Positions 1-9,599 of a stretch of DNA of 64,000 nucleotides are shown piece by piece. This stretch comes from Wyeomyia smithii. Taxonomy: Eukaryota > Arthropoda > Insecta > Diptera > Culicidae. The notes beneath the pieces are model-generated. The model did not search any database and had not been told where the DNA came from. It saw only the letters and a program-made list of their open reading frames with translations. The position numbers and the translations under genes are program-made. The stretch's first letter is position 1, and each line of letters opens with the position of its first letter. The DNA lies in assembly GCF_029784165.1 (NCBI RefSeq), contig NC_073696.1:179669825-179733824 (forward strand). The letters run 5' to 3'.

Positions 1-278
1 TTTAAATCAGCATTTTCACGAATCACTCGGCTGGTAGCGCAAGGATTTTTTGCCACTTCTCGAGAAATTCGGCGATCATCGCTAGTTGTAGTTTTCCGCT
101 TCCTTCCTCTACCGGCCCGATCGGCTACGCTTCCCAGTTCTCCATGCTTTTTGCATATTTTTCGTGCTCCTGCTTCACTTAAATCGTATTTTCGAGCAAT
201 TTCTCTATAAGAAAGACCTTCCTGACGGTTGTTAACTATAAGTTTACGAATATCTACGGAAATTTGCTTTTTCCCCAT
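1..278 (-). CDS. Tc1-family transposase, N-terminal part (partial)
   Basis: The frame opens at ATG (276-278 on the complement) and stays open for 92 codons to the window edge with no stop or frameshift. The protein begins MGKKQISVDIRKLI and continues with a paired-type helix-turn-helix: a first helix region ending LSYREIARKY, then a recognition region with EAGARKICKKHG. A basic GRGRKRK linker follows (about residues 62-69), and then a second HTH with a DDRRISREV segment. This is the usual DNA-binding half of Tc1 transposases, which bind the terminal repeats before DDE-catalysed cut-and-paste. The DDE half is beyond the edge. The intact frame makes this one of the less decayed elements here, though activity cannot be judged. 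Confidence 0.75.
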   Translation of the reverse strand, partial: MGKKQISVDIRKLIVNNRQEGLSYREIARKYDLSEAGARKICKKHGELGSVADRAGRGRKRKTTTSDDRRISREVAKNPCATSRVIRENADL

Positions 279-668
279 CTTATCCGATTGTACCGCGCAC
301 TAATAATGATAAACAAATAATCAAACACATTGTTTCAACGTTTCTCTGCAGCAATAGGAATCTTATTGGACTTGCGAGGAGTAGGACACAATAAAAAATA
401 AATTATCTGAGCTGAGAAAAAGTAAACTTATGATGATATAAAGAATGCGTACTTTATTTTGACCAAGCGAAAAAAGAGCTTAATCACAATTATGCTGAAG
501 TGTGAATTTAATATGCAATTTTTTGACAAAATTATTATACCAAACGTTAGTATATTAGAAATACTACAACTTATCCGAATTCATCGAGTTCATATACCTT
601 ATATTAAAAAAGATACAGGGAGTTCAACATTAGGATAGTGGTTGCGTACTTCTTTTTGTCCAGTACTG
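1..668 (-). mobile_element. Tc1-like DNA transposon, 5' portion, cut by window edge
   Basis: The right end of the element is at 668. Read on the minus strand the terminus is CAGTACTGGACAAAAAG, directly abutted by a TA dinucleotide (669-670), the standard Tc1/mariner target site. About 370 bp inside the terminus a transposase reading frame starts and runs leftward off the window. The other terminal repeat is outside the window, so completeness cannot be judged. Terminus and TA are seen; the family assignment comes from the encoded protein. Confidence 0.75.
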
Positions 669-670
669 TA

Positions 671-2270
671 TATTATGTGACACATTCGACGGTGACGCTA
701 CATCGTTTTGTCTATTTTTTGGTCTAAGTTTTACTCCAACTTAAAAATTTTCCAAGAACCCTTTCAGTATTAATAACGATTAGGAAAGTATAGAAATTTA
801 TTCTTAAGAACGCACATAGGAGTACGTAGAACAAAAACCTGTCCAATATTATTTTAATGAGTGTTCAGATAGCAAATGTGTCTTGACGTGGTTTTTTCTC
901 CGTTAAGCTTTATATTTAGACATAAAAACTTATTATTAACAAAATTTCATCAAGATCTAATCGCCTAGCAGTAATATATCAACTTCTCTCTGCTATTACT
1001 CTGTAATTCTAAAAAGTACAAATATAGTAAGAGCTTGTTCTGGTGAATACTTTTTTGTCAATAATATCTATTATCTGCTACTTTTAAAGCGTCTTTTAAA
1101 TCACTCACTTTCAAAGGATCGTCTGATATGGTCTTAATAATGTTGGAAACCGCAGTGCTCCCAGTAGATCATTGAGTCATGGGAGCTGCGTAACTCAACT
1201 CATCCAATGGTACAATTTCTCGTATCCGTTTTGCGTCTCTTGCTTCGATCACTGCCATCAATCCTTTGCTTGGACGACATAAATGCGAAGCTTCCGACCA
1301 ACTTTACAATATTATGGTTGAGCTATACAAATTATGTCATATTTCGAAGTTGTCAATTTTATATAAACTAACCTTTGAAGCGACTCTGTTGACATTTTAA
1401 GATCGTGTGCTTCTTGGAGGACATTTGGGGGTTTTTTGTGAGACTTTTACCACTCGATCATTGTTTTGATCTTATGTGGGGACATTTGAAGGTTTCTTTA
1501 AGTTTTTCCTCCAGAATCAGGAACTTTTTAATTATCGAATGTTCATAGCATTGGGCAATCAACCCGAATAGGGTATTTCTTGGCAAGTTAACACAAAATC
1601 TGAAGAAACTAATCAAAATTTCACAATCGATGTATGACAAAGGCATGATAAATGCACTCATTCAATAAAAACAAAAATTCAGCAAATCTGAATGTTCCAT
1701 CTTCGCATTGGTCGCAATTACGAATGGGTGAGCATGGGGCAGATTTTCTTTCTGGTACTTATCGAGAAACACATAACCTTTCCAATGGTGGGTGAGTTTT
1801 TGCTGGGACTTGCTGGGAACCCAAAGAAAAATCTTTTTTTGTAAAAAAATTGTCGATCAAAAGAAACTAAAAAACACGTGTATGGCAATGCCTTGTTTTT
1901 AACAAGTTTTTTCAACCTACACAACACATTCCCGACACAAATTTACTTAACATACTCTAGTTGTTACCGCCCATATTAAATTTACGCTCAAGAATCACTT
2001 TAAAGTTATAACAACATGAGTGGAAATTTATAATTTTCGTACAACAATTTGTGACTCATTCATGGGCTCTAATTAATAACAAGGTTATAATAGTTACTGT
2101 AGTTTGTAAACAACTCAGATAATTTCAAGATGGCCTGCATACAAAGTAATAAGTATCAGAGAATCCAAAAAGGATCAACAGCACGAGGAACACTCGAATT
2201 ATTTTTTTCGTATTTTGGCGAGGTTTTTGACTGAAATACTCCTATGTGGAACGATAAGAAAATAAGAAAA
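671..2270. other. No gene recognised
   Basis: AT-rich sequence with only short chance reading frames on both strands. No family signature, terminal repeat pair or splice-flanked coding stretch was recognised. Confidence 0.5.
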
Positions 2271-2285
2271 TTGTTTGCTTCTCTT

Positions 2286-2331
2286 ATATTATATCTCATA
2301 TTATAATTTAAATATGATATAATATAATTTA
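2286..2331. repeat. AT-rich inverted repeat (hairpin)
   Basis: Arms of about 18 nt (TATATTATATCTCATATT against AAATATGATATAATATA, with a 2-nt indel) flank a short AT loop. It may be a MITE remnant or low-complexity DNA. Confidence 0.35.
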
Positions 2332-2429
2332 TAAAGTATGGTCAATCGACACTCGCGCATCAAATAGATGCACACTGTCATTCGTTTAGCGAAGTTATTT
2401 TGGCCTATTTTTGTTTGCTTCGTTCTATC

Positions 2430-2712
2430 TATTGTCGAATTCGTTTTTGTTACACCGTTTCCGGAAAACAATTTTGAGCTTACACCGTTCCCGGACTACA
2501 CTTTTTAGCTTAAAAAAACACTAAAACGACACTATATTCAGCTGTCATTTTTCCGTACGGCGTAAGACAGCATTCGTTTTTGTTGTTGGTGTTTTAAAAC
2601 TACACCCTGTCTCTTTCGAGTGTAGTCCGGGATAGAAAAAGAGGCAGAAAAGGTGTAGTCCGGAAAGTGAAATGAAACAGTTACAGGGTAAAAAGTGTAA
2701 TCCGAGCTACAC
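2430..2712. repeat. Cluster of TACACCG / CCGGACTACAC motifs in both orientations
   Basis: At least seven copies of a motif family related to TACACCGTTYCCGGA occur in both orientations within 280 bp, separated by unrelated DNA. No convincing terminal inverted repeat or target duplication was found. It resembles the subterminal repeat zone of a non-autonomous DNA transposon. No coding content. Confidence 0.4.
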
Positions 2713-2715
2713 CGC

Positions 2716-2855
2716 AAAAATGTATTTGACATATGTTGAGAAATACTATTACAGGATCAATGATATAAGGAAACATTCATAAATGACGTAGCATCCGAGG
2801 GCGTGGGGGTTTGCAGTGTTGTGACGAAATGTGACGATGGGGAGGGTGGGGGTGG
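2716..2855 (+). repeat. Direct repeat copy A, with MITE terminal fragment
   Basis: This 140-bp segment starts GCAAAAATGTATTTGACATA and ends in a GGGAGGGTGGGGG run. It recurs in the same orientation at 3268-3663, where it is interrupted by a MITE. Its right part (2769-2854) is an end fragment of the element family seen nearly full length at 39099-39481 and 49338-49731 (shared ATTCATAAATGACGTAGCA and GTGACGAAATGTGACG). Confidence 0.7.
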
Positions 2856-2949
2856 TTCTTTTCGATGCCAAACTGCGCCCCCCTGGGACCAAAAAACCAT
2901 ACCGATTGACAAAAGCCTGTAGCATGAAACCAAGCGAACATCCAATAGC

Positions 2950-3237
2950 ATGGTAATCCAGAAACTATTCTCAAAGCTGAAGGCAACACGTTACAGGTAT
3001 CATCAGACGCTATATACAGACGGATCAAGGAAAGACGGTAAAAGTGTTGTTGGAGAGAATGTAACTATAAGACGGCGAATTGATGACACGAGTAGCATTT
3101 ACAAAGCAGAAAGCGAAGCTGTCAAAGAAGCTACGGTATGGGCTACTAACCAGGATGGAGCTGGGCACTACCTAATATGCACAGACTCACTCAGCGTGAT
3201 TTCAGAATTAAAAAAAAGGAAAATTACAAGTAAGTGA
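2950..3237 (+). pseudogene. LINE RNase H domain fragment
   Basis: A 95-codon open frame carries the hallmarks of a retrotransposon RNase H. An LYTDGSRKDG segment holds the first catalytic Asp, YKAESEAVKEA supplies the Glu, and LICTDSLSVISEL supplies the second Asp. The usual fourth acidic site and all reverse transcriptase sequence are missing, so this is an isolated domain from an I/R1-type non-LTR element. It lies between the two 140-bp direct repeats (2716-2855 and 3268-3663), with no poly(A) tail next to it. It is not expected to be a functional gene. Confidence 0.65.
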
Positions 3238-3267
3238 AAAGACGAGATGGCGATGCTTCAATCGCTG

Positions 3268-3663
3268 CAAAAATGTATTTGACATACACTAAGGTCGCTT
3301 TTTACGCGGGGGATGCGTTCCAAATTTGTATGGGCCCGCGTAAAAAATGACTTTTTTGAGTTGCAAATATAACAAAGAGAACCGTCCTAAAACGTTCAAA
3401 TCTCGTTTGAATATGATAGTGACCAATCTAGAGACCAAAATGCAATATTTTAACTTTTGAGTATTTACACCAAAAATTGTGAATTTTTTTGAAAACTGAT
3501 ATATGATCACTCGTGGCCTAAAACGGCGACCTTACTGTACGTTGAGAAATATTATTACAGGATCAATGATATAAGGAAACATTCATAAATGACGTAGCAT
3601 CCGAGGGCGTGGGAGTTTGCAGTGTTGTGACGAAATGTGACGATGGGGAGGGTGGGGGTGAAA
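3268..3663 (+). repeat. Direct repeat copy B, split by a MITE
   Basis: Second copy of the 2716-2855 segment. Removing the 251-bp MITE at 3287-3537 and one TA restores collinearity with copy A, including the shared run GATCAATGATATAAGGAAAC. The two copies flank the RNase H fragment. Confidence 0.7.
3287..3537. mobile_element. 251-bp MITE with TA target duplication
   Basis: Terminal inverted repeats are CACTAAGGTCGC at the left and CAGTAAGGTCGCC (complement of the right end). TA flanks both sides (3285-3286 and 3538-3539). The insertion is proven by the uninterrupted paralogous sequence in copy A, where the same flanks are contiguous. TA duplication points to mobilisation by a Tc1/mariner transposase. 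It encodes nothing. Confidence 0.8.
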
Positions 3664-4430
3664 ATTTTATATTAGAAAAGTAAATGTAATTGTTCTAATT
3701 GTTCTTTTTTATTACTATTATAATCTGTTAAGGGTCATTTTTTTTTTCTTGTATGGATTTCCTAACTGCGACCAGAATCGTTGATCTATTGTGAGATATG
3801 CCCGGGTGTCGTTTTTAATACTTTGTTGTCCTCTCTCGTTCATTATTGATACAATGTATGTTCTTGAGAATAAAATTTGTAAAAAAAAGTTGAAAAGGTT
3901 GTTTATAAGACACGACCGCAGAGGTAACGTAGAATACGACAGCCTGTCTTATGTCAATGTCTTTCTTGGAATAGGTTTAGGAATACACTCAATTGGGGTT
4001 AAATAATTTAATAGTCTCTTTGCTCCAGATGACGTTTACCTCTGTAGCCGGCACCGCGGCTTCACTTGCTGCCGTATCCAAAACAAGAATGAAATTGAAT
4101 TGTTTTGTAGCTGTCTTTTGTATCAAGTTGCATTAAGTTATCTTAATTTAGGCAGTGGCTACGTAGAGGCTATAGACAAGGGCAAATAGTTCATTCTCCA
4201 TCTATGATATAACAGTTCATATAACAATTTTCTGCTTTTTACGATAGCGTAAATAATTTTACAACTGATTGCTGCAATTAGTAAAACTTGCGCAAAAAAT
4301 TATGTGATTCGGGTTCACTAGCTCAGAAATTCTTCAGATAAACTTTGAGGTTAATTATGTTTGTCAATGCCATTTATTGACAAGTGAATATTTTTTCAAC
4401 ATGGCAAATTTTTTATTTAGTTTTGGATGA
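3664..4430. other. No gene recognised
   Basis: AT-rich DNA without a recognisable coding family, RNA gene or terminal repeat pair. Confidence 0.45.
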
Positions 4431-4434
4431 TTTA

Positions 4435-4800
4435 GACATGCACATACACGCTATAAACAAACACATACGCTATACAGCTAGCCACGTACGCCATATAGCA
4501 AGCCACGCACTCTAGCCACACGCTCTATAGAAAGCCACACACGCTAAATAGCAAGCCACGCGCGCTAAATAGCAAGCCACACAAGCTATAGACATGCACA
4601 GACACGCTAGACATGCACACGCTATATAACAAACCACGCATGCTATATAGCAAGCCACACGCGCTATAAACATGCACACACGCGCTACAGACATGCATAC
4701 ACGTCATAAACCTACACACACGCTATATAGCAAGCCACACACCTTATATAATAGGGATACACGCTACAAACATTCACACACGTTATGTGCACACACCCTA
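4435..4800. repeat. ACACGCTATA(AG) minisatellite
   Basis: Degenerate tandem repeat of units such as CACACGCTATATAGCAAGC and CACACGCTATAAACATG, with period alternating around 20-28 nt. Apparent open frames in it are repeat artefacts. It lies immediately downstream (minus-strand sense) of the conserved block at 4854-4914, an arrangement duplicated at 43993-44649. Confidence 0.8.
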
Positions 4801-4853
4801 CATACGTTGGATGATGGTGACTTCTCAAACCACCTGGCGGTGCGAGTCTCTTT

Positions 4854-4914
4854 CAGTTTCGGGTTGTATTCACCCAACGATATCTGAATCGGATTACCGC
4901 TGGTGGGGTCCAAC
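4854..4914 (-). repeat. Conserved 61-bp block, copy 1
   Basis: This block matches 44589-44649 in about 54 of 61 positions without gaps, including CAACGATATCTGAAT and CTGGTGGGGTCCAAC. Both copies sit in the same orientation between a TATA/initiator pair and an ACACGC minisatellite. In minus-strand sense the block would be in the 5' leader of any transcript. A retrotransposon leader or primer-binding-site region is possible but unproven. Confidence 0.7.
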
Positions 4915-5002
4915 CACTACCACCGCCGCTGTTGCCCGTTGCTAATCCACTTCGCCTACTGCCATCAGTGTTGATGTTCGCTGCTGTTGCCTGCTGCTAG
5001 TA

Positions 5003-5038
5003 AACTGATTTGCTTGAGGAGAAACAGTCTCTTATATA
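5003..5038 (-). promoter_or_regulatory. Putative core promoter (TATA + initiator)
   Basis: On the minus strand TATATAAG (complement of 5031-5038) is followed by the arthropod initiator TCAGTT (complement of 5003-5008). The initiator A is 32 nt after the first T of the TATA box, the canonical spacing for an RNA polymerase II start. The same spacing recurs at 44697-44731. Sequence match only; no transcript evidence. Confidence 0.45.
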
Positions 5039-5428
5039 GCCCGAGGAGTGTATTCCCGGCTAACTAGGTACTCCATTCTGTCGTCCTTTTTAGGGAAAGG
5101 CAGCAAGCGACCGATAAAAAGTCGACATTTGCGTTTCGACAATGTTCAACAATTTTCAATATTACAATAGTTTGAACAATCAGATTACAATTTTCTGCAT
5201 TTTGACGGGTGCTCAAATGATTTTCCAATCGATTGCTGCAAAAATGACAGAAATCGGTTGGAAACTGACTGGGTGTAAAACGTTTGAAATTGGACAATTT
5301 TTGTGACGCGCTCGATGTTTTCGGTTTTGAAATTGGATCCCTGTATTGAAATCGGGTCCCTGTAATTGTTGCCGTATCTCCCAGATGGTCTCGAGGACCC
5401 AGACTGGCCTAGCAAGCCGGCTCGGGAG

Positions 5429-5527
5429 AGATCCTTATTTTCTTTTTAATTTTGTCCATACGGAAGTACCTAATCCATACCAAAATACCTCCGTATGTCC
5501 AAATTAAAAAAATAAATAAGGGTATCT
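5429..5527. repeat. Short fold-back element
   Basis: Arms of about 40 nt (left CTTATTTTCTTTTTAATTTT, then GTCCATACGGA; right the complementary CCGTATGTCC and AATAAATAAG) surround a short centre. It could fold into a long hairpin. No target duplication was settled. Confidence 0.55.
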
Positions 5528-5539
5528 GTTTCTGAGCTG

Positions 5540-7200
5540 ACACTTCCTTTTCAGAATTCAAGCATTGGAAAAACGACAAAGAATGTTGCTAATTTTGTTA
5601 AAAAAAAACTTGGCATTTGCATACACTAGTGACATAACAATTATTTTCGGAAAAAATCAATTTTTTTCATTATGTTTTTCAAATAATGCACGGAGCCGTA
5701 AATATGAATCGTACTTTTCAATGAAAATCAAAAATCGTTTCGATTTTGTACATCTTTTAAGAAAAAAACATGAAAAAACGCCGAAAAACAAAAGTCTTTA
5801 AGAGACTGCAAGAACCTAGTGAAACCACCTGGGGAAGTTAGTACTAATCTCCGTCTTCCAAGTGAAGACTGTTGTTTTTGCAGCTTTTTGCAGCTTTTCG
5901 AGAAATTTTATTTTGAAAAAGTGCATTTTTTTATCTAATATGTCCTAAACCCTATGAAAAAGTCGAAACTTTTCCCAAGGTTTTTCGGCCGAATGATGTA
6001 TCATTTAAATATGAAAAAATGTCTAGAACATAGCAGGCCTCTAAAACCACTTCAGAAAAAGTTATTTGGTATTTTTCGATTTTTAGAAACTTTAAGGATG
6101 TCTGTGTATAAAACTACCTGTATGTGGTCGATTTTTAAGAGATAGAACCAAAGTGTCTTCAGCAAAGTTTTTCTACATAAGATTGTCTACAACTTTGCTG
6201 GAGACTTCGTTTTGATTTGATAAGTAAATAAAAAAATAAAATTTTTATCTCACTTTTAGGTGAATTAATCGAAAATTCATTTACATCAAAAGATGTCCCT
6301 TAACATCTACAAAAACTTTGTCGAATACACTGTAGCATTTAAATGGCATTTTTATACTCAAAAGGCTGACGATCACGTTTTTCGCGTTTTAAACCACTGT
6401 GTGCTTGGCCATCATGTACGACAATATATAAATGTTCAGGGGATTAGCCCATTCCCAGCGGGTGACGCCGTATGGCATCACCTGACATCTAAACTTTGAT
6501 TGTAGCTTACCAATTGTACTTGCAATTCTGAACAACGAAACTACAATATGGATTTGGAATGTTTAATATTATTAAATTGAACACAAAAAAGGGCGAGACG
6601 AAGTTTGCCGGGTCAGTTTCGATCTACAATATGCAATAGAGTTTGTGTCAATTTTGCATGCAGTTACTGAGTAATACCACTTTGAAGGTGAAGGTATTGA
6701 AAGTAAAATCTGATTTATTTACGCCAGAAATGGGTTAGGGTCCGGAGAGCTGGAAGGTCACAAAGTATTATTGAGAAAATCAGTCTGATTCTCCCGACAC
6801 CGCGCATGCACGATATACGCCGTGTGAACTGGTGCACCCTTCTATTGAAGGATGCAATGATCCTTCACGAAGAGGTCCCGAAGTTCCAGAGCCACAAACT
6901 TCTTCAGAACAGTGGCTTAAAATAAACACCTATGGGAACCTGGACACCATCACCGACGCGGCGCTCTGGAACCGCAGAATTTTTTATGTAGGACGGAGGA
7001 ATGCTTGTCAACGTTAGCGCCCAAAGCTGTGCGACTGTTACAAGACAAAGAGTTTCTCATCAGAAAACACGAACTCCTGACGTGCTGACAACAAATGTTA
7101 GCAAGTCGGCACCAAGCGCGTCGGTTAGTTTGCAGAGAGAATATAATAAAATCAACCAAAACTATTTTTTGGCTTGAAACGATTGGGTTGTCCGTAAACT
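5540..7200. other. Non-coding, probably repeat-derived
   Basis: AT-rich DNA with phrases such as GTCTTCAGCAAAGTTTTTCT and ACAACTTTGCTGGAGACTTC, which look like fragments of old dispersed repeats. Around 6590-6620 a GGGCGAGACGAAGTTTGCCG phrase resembles a recurring mosquito repeat end, from memory and unverified. No gene supported. Confidence 0.35.
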
Positions 7201-7663
7201 AAAGAACCAAATTCATTTAGGCGTTTTCTTCGTAGTCTCAATTTCAGTTATACAGACGCCGTGTAGACATTGACCAGGTTTTCCACCCCCCACCCTAATC
7301 ATTTTATTCAATGTCCTTTCCATCGCTGGAAACCCGCACATTTCCGTAAGGGAACCCTCATTACATTTTATGCAATGAAGGAGCCGACCCTTTTGGTCAC
7401 TTTCATCCATTCTTTCTCCAACTCCAATTCTTAAACTTGCACACCTTGGACGATTTTGGAACTTTGGATCATTATGGCCCAAAATTTTTCCACCGGACAA
7501 TTATCTGGTGTACTTGGGGGGTTGGTGGTTTTTGGTACAAAAACAATTTTATTGTTTCTGTACCAATCCATCGTTTATCGCGCGTAATTGCATGATTCCA
7601 GGTCAGACCAAAATAATGTCTCGCCTTCGTTGGACCACAGGAAGAACAACAGACGCTTCTGTA

Positions 7664-8931
7664 TAGACTGTTCCGAAAATTATAAATACATTTTCTTTCT
7701 TGAATAAAACAATAAATACAGGATTTTTCGGGTCATTTTATTCTGAAATATAGATAACAAGTGTTTTCTTTCCAGTTTCAATTCAAGTTGGGATTATTTT
7801 TCGTAGGATACGCGAGTTCTCTAACTTTGCTCTTTACACTACTCATAAGCTTTTGCACAGTGTGTTCTCCGACCATTTTTACCACTTTAAGCCAATCTTT
7901 TTTAAATTTTTCAACATTGTCCGCTGGTTTGACATATTTCCTCAGCTTTGCCTTGGTCAAAGCCCAAAAAGTTTCAATAGGGCGAATTTCAGGGCAGTTT
8001 GGAGGATTCATCTCCTTTGGGACACATGTGACATTATTTGTTTTATACCACCCTAGTGCATCCTTAGAGTAATGGCAGGAAGCAAGATCGGGCCAAAAGA
8101 TTGGAGGATTGTTATGCTGCTTAACCATGGGTAACAACCTTTTCTGCAAACACTCTTTCACGTAAATTTTACCATTCATTTTGTCATTCGTAATGAATGG
8201 ACGAGATATTTTCCAACATTCACTAATAGCCTGCCAAACCATTACCTTCTTGCCGAATTTTTCGGTGTAAATGGCTTTCACTGGTCCAGGGACATCCTTT
8301 CCTTTCGGTGATGTATAAAATTGCGGTCCTGGCAGAGTCTTATAGTCCACCCTATTTTTTTGGTCAGAAGTTTGTCATAAGGCTTCCGAGCTCTCGGTTT
8401 CACAGATTCAGCTTGTTTTGGATTTCGTTTTGGCTGATTCTGCTTCCGACGGGTCTGCAGACCCATTCTTCCCTTGGCACGCATAACGTTACTCGCCGAG
8501 GTTCCAAGCTTTCTCGCCGCATCTCGTACTGATACTGAAGGCTGCCGCTTGTAGTATTCCTTAACCTTTTTATCCATTGTGGGATCAACAGGCCCGGGTT
8601 TTCTACCACGTCTTGGGGCATCAATAAATGTGCACTCTTCACAATACTTCCGCAATGCGGTTTGAACTGCTCCGACACTTATACCTTCTTCTCTGGCTAA
8701 TTTTCTTATAGAAAGACCACTCACGGTGCCCCATTTGTGCACAATTCGCTTTCTTTGCTCGGGAGAAAGGTCACGCAGTTTTAAAAATTCGCACTAAATG
8801 TTAGAAAAAATGACAGCATCTGTTTCTTTTGGATGTAAACAACAGGACGCAGCCAACGTTTGGTTGAATACTGCACGTTATTTGAAATGACGGTTGATCG
8901 TAAGTGTATTCATAATTATCGGAACGGTCTA
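7664..8931 (-). mobile_element. DD37E Tc1/mariner-type transposon nested in another
   Basis: Terminal inverted repeats of about 28 bp are visible: left TAGACTGTTCCGAAAATTAT, and the complement of the right end TAGACCGTTCCGATAATTAT. TA is duplicated at 7662-7663 and 8932-8933. Removing 7664-8931 and one TA joins the host transposase codons in frame (…ECL/QKR…). Length 1268 bp, typical for this superfamily. It carries one transposase frame with a deletion (7778-8795), so it is now non-autonomous. Confidence 0.88.
7778..8795 (-). pseudogene. DD37E transposase with deletion of the first catalytic Asp
   Basis: The frame begins around LRDLSPEQRKRIVHKW and continues through a paired-type HTH (GLSIRKLAREEGISVGAVQT) and a basic RRGRKPG hinge. 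A second HTH (VSVRDAARKLGTSASNVMR) leads to PYDKLLTKK near 8360. The frame then shifts and resumes at YKTLPGPQFYTSPKGKDVPG. The segment that should hold the MDDET motif (first Asp) is missing at this junction. The rest is well preserved: EKFGKKVMVWQAI, FWPDLASCHYS (second Asp), and CPEIRPIETFWALTK (Glu, 37 residues later). Without the first Asp the enzyme cannot be active. It is the best preserved C-terminal half of the DD37E set in this window. Confidence 0.85.
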
Positions 8932-9599
8932 TAGACACTCGGTGCTGTAAATGATGATGGTATCCGTTGTGATGCACGGTTTACTCAGTTTACCGTATTG
9001 ATAAATGGCCTGTCAGAGCAAGTATTTTTTGGCGAATTCGTCCACTTTTCTCTTTTATGTCTTACGGAACATCAAACCTTGATTTTGCAATGTAGTACTT
9101 CAGCCCCGGTATCTGCTTTGCGTCTGCCTTGATATAGGTTTCGTCATCCATAACCACACACATCGGTTTCGTTAAACACCCTCGATACAATTTCCTTACG
9201 CGGGATTTGGCCGACGGTGTTTGGTTGATCACGCCAGTTCTGTGCCTCCCGGACCTTGAATACACGAAACTCAGCTCGATTCAGGATTTGTTTAACAAAC
9301 CAGGCGAAACACTTTGCCTTCAGAGTCTCGTTGTGAATCGAAAGGTACGGATTTCGCTTGAAATAATCCAACACTTTCCGGGCCTTCACAGGGTCAGCTG
9401 TCTACGATTTTCTTCCACTTTCTGCCTGCCGCTTGGTGGTGTGGAAATCCTTAAACGATGTTACCACCCGAGACACAGTTGTATGAGTGATTCCCAGTAG
9501 TCCTCCGATCCATCTCTTGGTCGCAGTCGGATTTTTTGACTTGCAAAATTCTCTGGCGATTTTCTTCTTGTTTCCTTGACATCTCAATAACCACTGAAC

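Larger units (their letters stand above)
7213..9582 (-). pseudogene. DD37E transposase relic split by a second DD37E element
   Basis: The N-terminal half (9582 down to 8934) starts MSRKQEENRQRI and contains an HTH (GITHTTVSRVV). It then has a linker with DYFKRNPYLSIHNETLKAK, the first catalytic motif MCVVMDDETYIKAD and a QAI/GKLSKP stretch, ending at STECL. The C-terminal half (7661 down to 7213) resumes with QKRLLFFLW, then FWSDLESCNYAR with the second Asp, an in-frame stop, and CPVEKFWAIM with the Glu. Asp and Glu are separated by 37 residues, the DD37E spacing known from mosquito Tc1/mariner relatives. Several stops and frameshifts make it inactive. The gap between the halves is exactly the nested element at 7664-8931. 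Terminal repeats of this outer element were not settled. Confidence 0.75.

Noticed and set aside
4512..4719. Overlapping Cys/Ala/Tyr-rich open frames
   Set aside because: Minisatellite translated in two frames; periodicity explains the open frame.
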